Shown here one piece after another: positions 33,566-42,900 of a stretch of DNA of 64,000 nt (positions within the stretch are counted from its first letter, which is position 1; every line of letters begins with the position of its first letter). The position numbers and the translations under genes were made by a program. The DNA is from Bradyrhizobium paxllaeri (lineage in GTDB: Bacteria > Pseudomonadota > Alphaproteobacteria > Rhizobiales > Xanthobacteraceae). Under the pieces are notes generated by a model. That model did no database searches and was not told the DNA's origin. It saw only the letters and a list, made by a program, of their open reading frames with translations. Where the stretch lies: the NCBI RefSeq assembly GCF_001693515.2, contig NZ_CP042968.1, forward strand, positions 2,170,001 through 2,234,000, written 5' to 3'.

Positions 33566-33919
33566 ATGCGCGTGTTCATCGCAATCTCGATTGTCGTCGC
33601 TTCGGTATCGTCGGCGTCCGCGCAGACGGCGGATGCCGCCCGGGCTGCCGAAGCGGCATGGGCTGCAGCGGCCGCCCGGGCTGCGGCCAATGCCTACGCC
33701 ACGCCGTACAGACTGAAAAGCAATTTTCACGTCGGCGGCAGCGGCACCTTGAAGATCACGCCCCGGACGGCGGAAGACTTGAAAGCCGATGAAGCGGGTC
33801 AAGCGGCATGGCAGGAACGCTGCCGGCCGATCGTGGTCGAAGACCGCGACGGGCTGCGGCGCGTAAGATATGCCGAACGGGATTGCGATCTCTCTCGCTT
33901 CAACACCGCCGGCAATTAG
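33566..33919 (+). CDS. small secreted alanine-rich protein of unknown function
   Basis: A 117-residue protein: signal peptide ending ASA-QTA about residue 20, an alanine-rich helix (AARAAEAAWAAAAARAAA), then a short beta-like part and a two-cysteine C-terminus (CRPIVVEDRDGLRRVRYAERDC) that matches the end of the preceding small protein. AAGAGG lies eight bases upstream of the ATG. Function is unknown. It and its neighbour look like diverged paralogues that share a C-terminal module but have different N-terminal regions. Confidence 0.72.
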   Translation: MRVFIAISIVVASVSSASAQTADAARAAEAAWAAAAARAAANAYATPYRLKSNFHVGGSGTLKITPRTAEDLKADEAGQAAWQERCRPIVVEDRDGLRRVRYAERDCDLSRFNTAGN

Positions 33920-33970
33920 CGGCTGCGCGAGAGGTCGGAATTGACCGGTGCGCTGGCTGAGCGCTGCGCG

Positions 33971-34438
33971 TTATCGGGGTTGAGCAAGGAAGGCGACAAT
34001 TTTCTTTCTATCGTCGCTCGATGAGAGACCGCCGTACGGCTTCATGCTGTTGCCGGGTACGACCTCATCGGGGTTTGCAATGAAGCGATCGAGCTTCTCC
34101 TCGTCCCAGACAAAGCCGGCCTCCTTCATGGCGCCGGAAAACGCGTAGTCCGGCAGCGACCCTGCTTTCCGTCCGACGATCTTGTACAGGTTGGGGCCGA
34201 GACGATTGTCGCCCTCCCTCACGATGTGGCACGTCCGGCAGGCATTGTTGAACGCCTGCTGGCCTGAGACGTCCTCTGTGCCTTGCTGTGCCTGAGGCAG
34301 GGCAGGAGGCGGTGCAAGCATGTACGCCGTTCCGCTCAATGCCATGATCTGGAGCAATCGTCTCCGGTGCCGCGCATGTTTGTCTTGCCGGCTCGAAATT
34401 GGCCGTGCGAACGCAATAATGGAGTGCCATCGCCTCAT
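33971..34438 (-). CDS. class I cytochrome c (c2-like)
   Basis: A 155-residue exported cytochrome c. Heme attachment is Cys67-Cys70-His71 (CRTCH), and the sixth ligand is probably Met132 in GNSMKPYGG. The N-terminus is basic (HRRRLLQ) followed by a hydrophobic signal. GAGGTGAT lies eight bases upstream of the ATG at 34438, which favours the long start over ATG 34345. It would carry electrons in the periplasm. It lies 41 bases downstream of the Spy-like gene on the same strand, so the two may be co-transcribed. Confidence 0.85.
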   Translation of the reverse strand: MRRWHSIIAFARPISSRQDKHARHRRRLLQIMALSGTAYMLAPPPALPQAQQGTEDVSGQQAFNNACRTCHIVREGDNRLGPNLYKIVGRKAGSLPDYAFSGAMKEAGFVWDEEKLDRFIANPDEVVPGNSMKPYGGLSSSDDRKKIVAFLAQPR

Positions 34439-34479
34439 TCGATCACCTCGTCAGGCAAGGGATTAGGTCAAAGTTGCGA

Positions 34480-36336
34480 TCAGGGGCTTGCGGTCTGTTG
34501 CAGCGTATTGAACCTCGCCTTCTGCTCGTTGCCCAGCGTGGCATAGAACTCGTCCAATGCCGGCTGCACCAGCGCGGCTGCCTGCAGCATGGCTTCGAGC
34601 CGCTTCTGCATGGCCTCCAGCCGTCCAAGCGGTGTGAGCGGTACGTCGTCGGGGCAGGCGGCCTGCAATCCTTCAACCGCATCCTTCGTCGCTTTGCTCA
34701 AGCGGTCGAGCGCTTCCTTTTGCTTGCCCGCCGGATGTATCACGGCTTCGATCCGATCGATCGGTAGCTGCGTGAGGCTGGATTTCGGGTCGCCGCAGGC
34801 CTCGGCTTGAGCACTGGCTTCCTGCTGCGACCGTTGTTGCGAGCGCCCGCCGACGTCGGGGCCGAGCGCGTTGAAGCGCGCCTTTTGCTCGTCGTTCAGT
34901 GAATTATAGAATTGCTCGAGTGCCGGCCGTACGACCTTCACAGCGTTGAGCGTTGCGCTGACGCGGTTCGTCATCGCCCGCAAGCGAGCGGGGGGCGTCA
35001 TCGCATAGGAATCGACGCAGGAATTCTTGAACTCCTCGGCAGCCTTTGCCGCGGCAGTCTTCAATTCATCGAGCAGGGCACGCTGCTCGGGTGTCGGCCG
35101 CACCGCGCGCGTGATCTCCGCAATCGGCCAGGCGGTAACGCCCTTGTCGGGACTACCGCACAATTGCCGGAGGGCCTGTGGGCTCGCGCTCGCGCGTCCG
35201 CGCGCTCGAGAATCGGTGACCGCCGCACTTGGTTCCGGATACCGGGCGTAAGCGGAATAGGGGCTGTTCGTACCCCAGAACACCGTGTCGACGAAGTCGT
35301 CGTAAGCATAGGCCCAATAGCCGGGGTCGTAGGCGGTGGGCCAGAACGTATATTCAAAAATGTCGGAATAGGCGTAGGGCCAGAACACCGGGCCGAGCCA
35401 GGCCACAAACGCTGCGCGGTGGCCGTGCCGCCAGGCGTGGCGCGGTGCCCAGCCGCGCTCCCGGGCGGTGAGCGCCGCTCGGGCCTGCAGGGCATCATTG
35501 CTGCGGAAGTGCGCGGAAAATCGCCCGCGGGCTGCCGCCTGCGCGGCGGCTGCCGAGGCGGATCGCTGTTCAGCCGAAGGCTGCGGTCCCAGCCGCTGCA
35601 GGCGCGCCTGATCGCTTTGCTGCATGCGCTGTTCGCGCTGGAGCAGGCGGTTCTGTGTCTGCAGCAACCGCTCCTGCGCGCGTTGCGCCCGCCGGCCTTC
35701 CGGCTTTTGCGACTGCAATTGCTGCACACGCTGCTGCAGGCGATCGATGCGGCCCTGGCGCTCCGTGCTCTGCCGCGACAGCACCTCACGCTGCCGCTCC
35801 TGCACCATTTGCTGTCGCTGCTGGATGCGCTGCTCACGTTGCTGCGCGCGCGTTTCGATCTGTTCCTTTCGCGACGGCCGCGCTTCCACTGTGGGAGTGC
35901 TCGGGCGCGATGGCGCGGCGATGCGCGGCTCGGGGGTTCTCGTTATGGCCGGTCGCTGCGGCGGCGCCGCACGTTGCATCTCGGGGCGTGGCCCTGCAAC
36001 GCGCGGTGCGGCCGGTCGCGGCGGGGCGGCGATATGCGGTGCAGCACGATGTGGCGCCATGGCTGGGCGCTGCGGCGGGGGAGCCGCACGGAAGGCCGGC
36101 GCGGCAGGCCGCGCCATTGCCGGAGGAGCCGAAGGCCGGGCCATAGCCGGAGGAGGTGCCGCAGGCCGAGCCATCGCCGGCGGTGGTCCCGCCGGTCGGG
36201 CCGCGGGCGCAGCCCCGCCGCCTGGCACGCCACCCGGGCCATGACCTCTTCCATGTTGGGCGAACGAGCCGGTGCTCAGCGTGATCGCGGAGACACCAAC
36301 AAGAAATACTGCAACGCGAACGCCGAGCGGAAGCAT
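34480..36336 (-). CDS. large periplasmic protein with two Spy/CpxP-like repeats
   Basis: A 618-residue protein with signal peptide 1-26, a Pro/Ala-rich stretch 40-150 containing PPPAMARP repeats, a Gln/Arg-rich predicted coiled coil 155-250, an aromatic-rich linker (about 297-366), and two tandem homologous C-terminal modules (393-491 and 514-612). Each module runs from a CG-P motif, through a second Cys and a TPxxRLxAM segment, to an EQKARFNxL end resembling the LTxxQ motif of Spy/CpxP. Those chaperones are single-module and about 150 residues. GAGGGAG lies upstream of the start. It is probably an envelope-stress or scaffold protein; function is unproven. Confidence 0.75.
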   Translation of the reverse strand: MLPLGVRVAVFLVGVSAITLSTGSFAQHGRGHGPGGVPGGGAAPAARPAGPPPAMARPAAPPPAMARPSAPPAMARPAAPAFRAAPPPQRPAMAPHRAAPHIAAPPRPAAPRVAGPRPEMQRAAPPQRPAITRTPEPRIAAPSRPSTPTVEARPSRKEQIETRAQQREQRIQQRQQMVQERQREVLSRQSTERQGRIDRLQQRVQQLQSQKPEGRRAQRAQERLLQTQNRLLQREQRMQQSDQARLQRLGPQPSAEQRSASAAAAQAAARGRFSAHFRSNDALQARAALTARERGWAPRHAWRHGHRAAFVAWLGPVFWPYAYSDIFEYTFWPTAYDPGYWAYAYDDFVDTVFWGTNSPYSAYARYPEPSAAVTDSRARGRASASPQALRQLCGSPDKGVTAWPIAEITRAVRPTPEQRALLDELKTAAAKAAEEFKNSCVDSYAMTPPARLRAMTNRVSATLNAVKVVRPALEQFYNSLNDEQKARFNALGPDVGGRSQQRSQQEASAQAEACGDPKSSLTQLPIDRIEAVIHPAGKQKEALDRLSKATKDAVEGLQAACPDDVPLTPLGRLEAMQKRLEAMLQAAALVQPALDEFYATLGNEQKARFNTLQQTASP

Positions 36337-36462
36337 GATCGCAACTCCCTCGTGCTTCGTCGCCCGGAAATCTCAACGCGCCAGCGCAAGAATCGTTCGC
36401 TCGGGATCCATGACTTGCGTTGCGGTCTTGTGACGCGGGACTGCCGCGATTCGCCTGCAGCC

Positions 36463-37683
36463 CTAGCCGACCGTGCAGGGAACGCTCAGAAATCCGCGGA
36501 ATCGCACGCGGCCGCCGCGGACCGGTTCGCCGTCGAGCGCATAATCCGGAAAGCGCGCGAGGAAGCGCGCGATCGCAATCGCGCCCTCGAGCCGCGCCAG
36601 CGCCATCCCGGCGCATTGATGCGCGCCGGTGCCGAAGGCGAGATGCCGGTTTGGCGTGCGGCTGACATCAAGACGTTCGGGATCGGCGAATTGCGCGGGA
36701 TCACGGTTGGCCGCGCCGATGCACAGCGTCACCGGCGTGCCTGCCGGCATCGCGATGCCGCCGAGCTCGAACGGCTCGACGGTCATGCGGTTGCCGAGCT
36801 GGTTGGAGCTCTCGAACCGCAGCATTTCCTCGACTGCGGTCTTGATCAGCGTAGGGTCCTCGATCAGCCGCCGTTTCTCGCCGCCGTGGTGCAGCAGCGC
36901 CACCAGTCCGTTGCCGATCAGGTTGGTGGTGGTTTCGTGGCCGGCATTGAGCAGGAAGATACAGTTGTGCAGCAGCTCCTTTTCGGTGAGCCGCTCGCCA
37001 TTGTCTTCGCCCTGGATGAGCCGGGTCAGCACGTCGCGGTCGGGATTGCCGGGCTTTTCCCGCCGCCGCGCCACCAGCACTTCCAGGTAGGCGAGGAAAT
37101 CCTTCACCGCCTTGTTGCCGCGGGCGAAAACGTCCGGGCCGATCACCGGCTCCAGTGCGCCAAGGATGGCAAGCGACCAGTCACGCAAGGGACCGCGCTC
37201 CTCCTGCGGAACGTCGAGCAGATTGCCGATCACCTCGATCGGGATAGCGGTCGCAAAATCCTCGATCAGATCGACCTTGCCTTTGGTCGCGATGGCGTCG
37301 AGTAGCCGGTCCACCAGCCTGACCAGATCGGGCTCCATGCCGGCAATCGCGCGCGGCGACAGCGCGCCCATGATCAGCCGCCGAACCCGGGTGTGGGCAG
37401 GGGGATCGTTGAACACGAGGCTGGTGGTGTGGTGCTCATAGAGCAAGGAGTCGCCGTATTTCGGCGAGAACTCCTTCTTCTTGTCCGACGAGAATGCCTT
37501 GGTGTTCTTGTAGGCCGTGACCAGATCGTCGTAGCGGGTCAGGAAATACGAGCCGTTCGGCATCCGCTTGACCGGCTCGTTCTCGCGCAGCGCGCGATAG
37601 GTCGGGTAGGGGTCCGCGTAGAACTCCGGCGTCAGCTTTTCGAGGTCGAAGGTCGCCGCCAGCTCGCGCGCATTCAGGTTCAT
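36463..37683 (-). CDS. cytochrome P450
   Basis: A 406-residue soluble bacterial P450. The heme thiolate is Cys357 in FGTGAHQCAG, the ExxR pair is Glu286-Arg289, and the oxygen-activation helix has AGHETT (247-252). It hydroxylates an unknown substrate and needs a separate reductase and ferredoxin, neither of which is adjacent. The start at 37683 matches the family N-terminus; the longer frame to 37788 does not. It is divergent from a TetR-MFP-RND operon, with several inverted repeats in the 301-base gap. Confidence 0.93.
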   Translation of the reverse strand: MNLNARELAATFDLEKLTPEFYADPYPTYRALRENEPVKRMPNGSYFLTRYDDLVTAYKNTKAFSSDKKKEFSPKYGDSLLYEHHTTSLVFNDPPAHTRVRRLIMGALSPRAIAGMEPDLVRLVDRLLDAIATKGKVDLIEDFATAIPIEVIGNLLDVPQEERGPLRDWSLAILGALEPVIGPDVFARGNKAVKDFLAYLEVLVARRREKPGNPDRDVLTRLIQGEDNGERLTEKELLHNCIFLLNAGHETTTNLIGNGLVALLHHGGEKRRLIEDPTLIKTAVEEMLRFESSNQLGNRMTVEPFELGGIAMPAGTPVTLCIGAANRDPAQFADPERLDVSRTPNRHLAFGTGAHQCAGMALARLEGAIAIARFLARFPDYALDGEPVRGGRVRFRGFLSVPCTVG

Positions 37684-37735
37684 GGCTCGCCGTGCTCGTT
37701 GGGAGTCGGGATAAGTCGGCAAATTAGTCGCGTAT

Positions 37736-37752
37736 GCAACTATCTTAGTTGC
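37736..37752. promoter_or_regulatory. inverted repeat upstream of the P450 gene
   Basis: GCAACT at 37736-37741 mirrors AGTTGC at 37747-37752 with a 5-base spacer, about 50 bases upstream of the P450 start. The size and symmetry fit a TetR-type operator; binding by the divergent TetR protein is inference. Confidence 0.45.
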
Positions 37753-37947
37753 CGTCCCGGAGGCGTCAAGCGGGCGTGCTGCTTCCAATAGCGCGTCTCC
37801 TCAGCCCGCTGGGGTTGCGGCCCATCCGGAATGAGCCGGAAGGATGCGGGGCGGGCTTCAGGAAAAAATCGTGACTAAACAAGGCGATGAGGTTGTGTCT
37901 TTGACGCCACCCCGGGACATAATCCGCTTGGTGCGCTGCAATAGATC

Positions 37948-37978
37948 CTTGACTTCGTCAAGGTGAGTGATTACTCAC
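37948..37978. promoter_or_regulatory. two adjacent palindromes just upstream of the TetR gene
   Basis: CTTGAC/GTCAAG (37948-37953 and 37957-37962, spacer TTC) is followed at once by GTGAGT/ACTCAC (37963-37968 and 37973-37978, spacer GATT), seven bases before the proposed ATG at 37985. The second has the form common for TetR auto-operators. The apparent GTG start at 37967 lies inside it and is therefore disfavoured. Confidence 0.55.
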
Positions 37979-37984
37979 GCCCTC

Positions 37985-38686
37985 ATGTCCAGCTTGCGTA
38001 TGACCAGTGACTTGCGGCGCCAATTGATCCTGAGCGCTGCCAAGCGATGCTTCGCCCGTAACGGCTTTGCCGGCACCACGACCAAGAGCGTGGCGGCGGC
38101 CGCTGCCATTTCGGAAGGGCTGTTGTTCAAGCACTTCCCGTCCAAGGCCGCGCTCTATGCCGAAATTCTCGCCGAGGAGTGCGAGGCCGATCCAGACTTC
38201 GTGCACCTGCTCGGTCAGGAGCCGTCAACTGCCACACTGGTTGAACTGGTCAAGTGCATGGTTGATCATTTCATGGAAGTGTCCAACGGATCGGATCAGG
38301 AAGAAGCGCAGCGGCTGCGGTTTATGACGACGAGCCACTTGGACGATGGCGAGTTCGCGCGGCTGCTCTACGACAAGATCGGCGGCCTGATCGGGCCGGT
38401 GTTCACGGCATCGATCGAAAGCGCGATCGCGTCTGGCGACGCCGCGCGGATCGGCAGCGATCCGCTCAACCTGTTCTGGTTCGCGCATCACACCGTGCTG
38501 ATGGCAGCGCTGACGCGGCTTCCGGCCGTTCCGTGTCTCTCCTACGGCAACGCTCCCGATCTGGAGCGGCAGCTCTCTCAATTTATCCTCCGCGGCATCG
38601 GACTTACCGAGGCCGCAATTGCTTCTCATCTGGACGGCGAGCTGTCACCGAATTCGGGACAATCGGTAACTGCGGAAAGTGCATGA
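37985..38686 (+). CDS. TetR-family regulator of the efflux operon
   Basis: A 233-residue regulator with an N-terminal TetR helix-turn-helix (ILSAAKRCFARNGFAGTTTKSVAAAAAISEGLLFKHFPSK, split across about 14-53) and a C-terminal helical ligand domain. It is first in an operon with a membrane-fusion protein (whose start comes one base after its stop) and an RND pump, an arrangement that usually means auto-repression released by a pump substrate. The start is uncertain: ATG 37985 or 38000. It may also control the divergent P450. Confidence 0.88.
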   Translation: MSSLRMTSDLRRQLILSAAKRCFARNGFAGTTTKSVAAAAAISEGLLFKHFPSKAALYAEILAEECEADPDFVHLLGQEPSTATLVELVKCMVDHFMEVSNGSDQEEAQRLRFMTTSHLDDGEFARLLYDKIGGLIGPVFTASIESAIASGDAARIGSDPLNLFWFAHHTVLMAALTRLPAVPCLSYGNAPDLERQLSQFILRGIGLTEAAIASHLDGELSPNSGQSVTAESA

Positions 38687-38687
38687 C

Positions 38688-39881
38688 ATGAATATCGCGA
38701 CTGAACCCAAACTTTCGGGCAAGCCGTTCACCGACAAGCCGCACAAGCGGCCGGTCCGGATGGTGCGCTGGTTCATCATCGTCGGAACGCTGCTGGCGCT
38801 GCTGGCCGGCGGCCTGGTCTGGTTCAACTACTTCCGCGGCAAGATGATCGCGCAGTTCTTCGCCAGCATGAAGCCGCCCCCGACCAGCGTCAACGTTGCC
38901 ACGGCGAAGTCCGAGATCATTCCGAACCTCCTGACCGCGGTCGGCGATCTCGCCGCCGTGCATCAGGTCAACGTGACCTCCGACGTGAACGGTCGCATCA
39001 CCGACATCCAGTTCAAGGCAGGCGCCAGCGTGAAGGCGGGGACGCCGCTGGTGCAACTGTTCGACGGTCCCGAGCAGGGCGACCTCGCGAACTTCAAGGC
39101 ACAGCAGCGCGTGGCGCAGATATCGCTGGAGCGCGCCAAGCAACTGGCCGAGCGCCAGGTCGGACCGCAAGCGACGGTGGACAACGCCCAGGCTGTGTTC
39201 GATCAGGCCAGCGCCGGCATTGCCAAGACGGAAGCCATCATCTCGCAGAAGCTGGTGCGCGCTCCCTTCGACGGCGAACTCGGCGTTCGCAAGGTCGAGG
39301 TCGGACAATATCTGACCGCCGGGACGCAGATCGTCTCGTTGACCGATCTGTCGGTGCTGTTTGCGAACTTCACCGTGACGGAAAAGGATTCCGGCCAGCT
39401 CAAGGTCGGCCAGATCGTCCGTATCGCGGTCGATGCCTATCCGGGCCGCACCTTCGAGGGCAAGATCACCACCATCGAGCCGCAGATCGCGACCGAAACG
39501 CGCAACATTCGCGTGCAGGCGACGATCCAGAATCCGGACAAGATCCTCAAGCCCGGCATGTTCGCGACCACCACCGTAGTGTTGCCGGACAAGCCGCCGG
39601 TGGTCACCGTGCCCGAAACCGCGGTCGACTACACGCTCTATGGCGACTCGGTCTACCTCGTCAGCGAGAAGAAGGAGGAGGATGGCAAGACCAGCCTCAC
39701 GGTGACGCGGACCTTCGTGCAGACCGGCAACCGCATCGAAGGGCGCGCCGAAATCCTGAAAGGGTTGAAGGACGGCGACCGCGTCGTGGCGGTAGGCCAG
39801 CTCAAGCTGCAATCGGGATCGGCGGTGACGGTCTCGAACGATCCGGTGCCGCCAATTCCGGCGAAGCCGCCGCGCTACTGA
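38688..39881 (+). CDS. RND efflux periplasmic adaptor (membrane-fusion protein)
   Basis: A 397-residue HlyD/AcrA-family adaptor with an N-terminal membrane anchor (about 28-48), a split barrel-sandwich/lipoyl domain (VTSDVNGRITDIQFKAGASV, then LVRAPFDGELGVRKVEVGQYL), a short helical hairpin between them, and beta-barrel and membrane-proximal domains. It links the inner-membrane pump to an outer-membrane channel. No TolC-like gene is in the window, so the channel must be shared. It starts one base after the TetR stop, with the RND gene 117 bases downstream. Confidence 0.93.
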   Translation: MNIATEPKLSGKPFTDKPHKRPVRMVRWFIIVGTLLALLAGGLVWFNYFRGKMIAQFFASMKPPPTSVNVATAKSEIIPNLLTAVGDLAAVHQVNVTSDVNGRITDIQFKAGASVKAGTPLVQLFDGPEQGDLANFKAQQRVAQISLERAKQLAERQVGPQATVDNAQAVFDQASAGIAKTEAIISQKLVRAPFDGELGVRKVEVGQYLTAGTQIVSLTDLSVLFANFTVTEKDSGQLKVGQIVRIAVDAYPGRTFEGKITTIEPQIATETRNIRVQATIQNPDKILKPGMFATTTVVLPDKPPVVTVPETAVDYTLYGDSVYLVSEKKEEDGKTSLTVTRTFVQTGNRIEGRAEILKGLKDGDRVVAVGQLKLQSGSAVTVSNDPVPPIPAKPPRY

Positions 39882-39998
39882 CGCGCCTGATAACCGACGA
39901 TCGCGCGGCCCAAGGGGGGCGCGCTGACAAAAGACGGGCAGCGGTGCTCTCGGAAGAGGCCGCGCCCGAAATGCTGAACTCAGCGGGATGATCTACAG

Positions 39999-42900
39999 AT
40001 GGCCTTCACCGATATTTTCATCAAGCGTCCGATCCTGTCGGTCGTTGTCAGCCTGCTGATCCTCCTGATCGGTTTGCGGGCCGCCAGCGTATTGCCGATC
40101 CGGCAGTATCCGAAGCTGTCGAACACGGTGGTCAACATCACCACCGTCTATCCGGGCGCGTCGGCCAACCTGATCCAGGGCTTCATCACCACACCGATCG
40201 AGCAGGCGGTCGCCTCCGCCGAGGGCGTCGACTACATCACCTCGTCGTCGGTGCAGGGCACCAGCACGATCCAGGTCTACATCAAGCTGAATTTCGATCC
40301 GAACCAGGCGCTGACCGAAGTCCTCGCCAAGGTGAACTCGGTCAAATATCTGATCCCGAAGGAATCCAACGACCCGATCGTGACCAAGACCACCGGCCAG
40401 ACCACGGCGGTGATGTATCTCGGCTTCTCCAGCGATGAACTCTCCGGCTCGGCGATCTCGGACTACCTGACGCGCGTGGTGCAGCCGGTGCTGTCGACGG
40501 TCGACGGCGTGGCGTCGGCCGACATTCTCGGCGGGCAGACATTCGCGATGCGGCTATGGCTCGATCCGGTCAAGATGGCGGGTCGCGGCGTCTCGCCGAG
40601 CGATGTCTCGGCGGCGATCTCCGCCAACAACTTCCAGGCCGCGGCGGGGCAAGCCAAGGGCTACTTCATCGTCTCGAACGTTCAGACGAATACGGACCTG
40701 CGGAACCTCGAGCAGTTCAAGAAGATGATCGTCAAATCCAAGGACGGCGGCTTCGTGCGCATCGAGGATGTCGCAACCGTCGAGCTTGCCGCCCAGAGCT
40801 CGGATGCGAGCGTCGCCTTCAGCGGCGAGCGCGCGATCTTTATCGGCGTGCAGGCGACGCCGCAAGGCAACCCGCTGACGCTGGTCAAGGGCGTGCGCGC
40901 GCTGATGCCGGAGATCGAACGCAACCTGCCGCCTTCGATGAAGATGAAGGTGGCCTATGACTCCACCAAGTTCATTCAGTCGTCGATCGACGAGGTGCAG
41001 CACACGCTGATCGAGGCGGTGCTGATCGTCGTGGTCGTGATCTTCCTGTTCCTGGCCTCGTTCCGCTCGGTCATCATTCCGGTGGTCACGATTCCGCTGT
41101 CGCTGATCGGCGTCTGCAGCCTGATGCTGGCGCTCGGCTTCAGCTTCAATCTTCTGACGCTGCTGGCGATGGTGCTGGCGATCGGGCTGGTGGTCGACGA
41201 CGCCATCGTGGTGGTGGAGAACATCCATCGACATCTGGAGGAAGGCAAAACGCCGGTGCAGGCGTCGCTGCAGGGCGCGCGCGAAATCGTCGGTCCCGTG
41301 ATCTCGATGACGATCACGCTGGCGGCAGTGTACGCGCCGATCGGCTTCCTCGGCGGCCTCACCGGTTCGCTGTTCCGCGAATTTGCCTTCACGCTGGCGG
41401 GCTCGGTGATCGTGTCGGGCGTGATCGCGCTGACGCTGTCGCCGATGATGTGCTCGGTGCTTCTCAAGAGCGCGGATGAGGGACGGTTCGCCAGGCTCGT
41501 CAACCGGGTGTTCGGTGCGATGACGCGCTGGTACGGCCGTCAGCTCGACCGGTCGCTCGACTATCGTCCGATCACCGGACTGTTCGCGCTGACGATCCTC
41601 GGTCTGGTCGGCTTCCTCTATATGAACACCTCCAAGGAACTGGCGCCGGAAGAGGATCAGGGCATCGTGTTCTCGGTGACCAAGGCGCCGAAATACGCCA
41701 ACATCGACTATGTCGACTTCTATGGCGACAAGCTCGACAAGGCGTTCCAGAAGTTTCCCGAGACCGACCTGACTTTCGTGCTGAACGGTATCAACGGGCC
41801 ACAGGGCGGCATTGCCGGCATGCTGCTCAAGCCGTGGGATGAGCGTGAGCGTTCCTCGATCAAGCTGAAGCCGCTGGTGCAGGCTGAAATCGGCAAGATC
41901 GAAGGCGTCCAGGCCTTCGCGTTCAACCTGCCGCCGCTGCCGGGCGGACCGGGCGGCCTGCCGATCCAGATGGTGATCAATTCGACCGCCGGGTTCCAGG
42001 CCGTCTATGAGCAGATGGCGAAGCTGAAGGAGGCCGCGCGCAAGAGCGGCATGTTCATCGTCTCCGACAGCGACCTCGAGTTCAACCAGCCGGTGGTGCG
42101 CGTCTCCATCGATCGTTCCAAGGCGAGCGACCTCGGCATCAACATGGCGCAGGTCGGCAGCACGCTGCAGACGCTGCTGGGCGGCAACTACGTCAACCGC
42201 TTCAACCTCGAGGGACGGTCCTATCAGGTGATCCCGCAGGTGCCGCGCGGCATGCGGCTGTCGCCGGAATCGCTTGGCGGTTACTATGTCCCGACCAACA
42301 CCGGGCAGTTGGTGCCGCTGTCGACCATCGTGTCGATCGAGACGGCGACCGATCCGAACTCGCTGACGCATTACAACCAGCTCAATTCCGCGACCTTCCA
42401 GGCGGTGCCGATGCCGGGCGTGACGGTCGGGCAGGCGGTGGACTTCCTGGAAGGCGAAGCCAAGAAGCTGCCCGCCGGCTTTAGTCACGACTATCTGGCC
42501 GACTCCCGCCAATATGTGCAGGAGGGCAACCAGCTCGCGATCACCTTCGGCTTCGCGCTGATCATCATCTTCCTGGTGCTGGCGGCGCAGTTCGAAAGCC
42601 TGCGGGATCCGCTGGTGATCATGATCAGCGTGCCCATGGCGATCGTCGGTGCGCTGATTCCGCTGTTCTTCGGTGCCGCGACCATCAACATCTACACCCA
42701 GGTCGGACTGCTGACGCTGGTCGGGCTGATTACCAAGCACGGCATCCTGATGGTGGAGTTCGCCAACGAACTGCAGCTCAAGGAAGGCCTCGACAAGCGT
42801 TCGGCGATCGAGATGGCGGCCCGGATCCGGCTGCGTCCGATCCTGATGACGACGGCGGCGATGGTCACCGGCCTGATCCCGCTCTTGACGGCAACCGGCG

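Noticed and set aside
37967..37984. GTG at 37967 as the TetR start
   Set aside because: It falls within a likely TetR auto-operator and has no spaced ribosome site; ATG 37985 is preferred, although the start remains uncertain.
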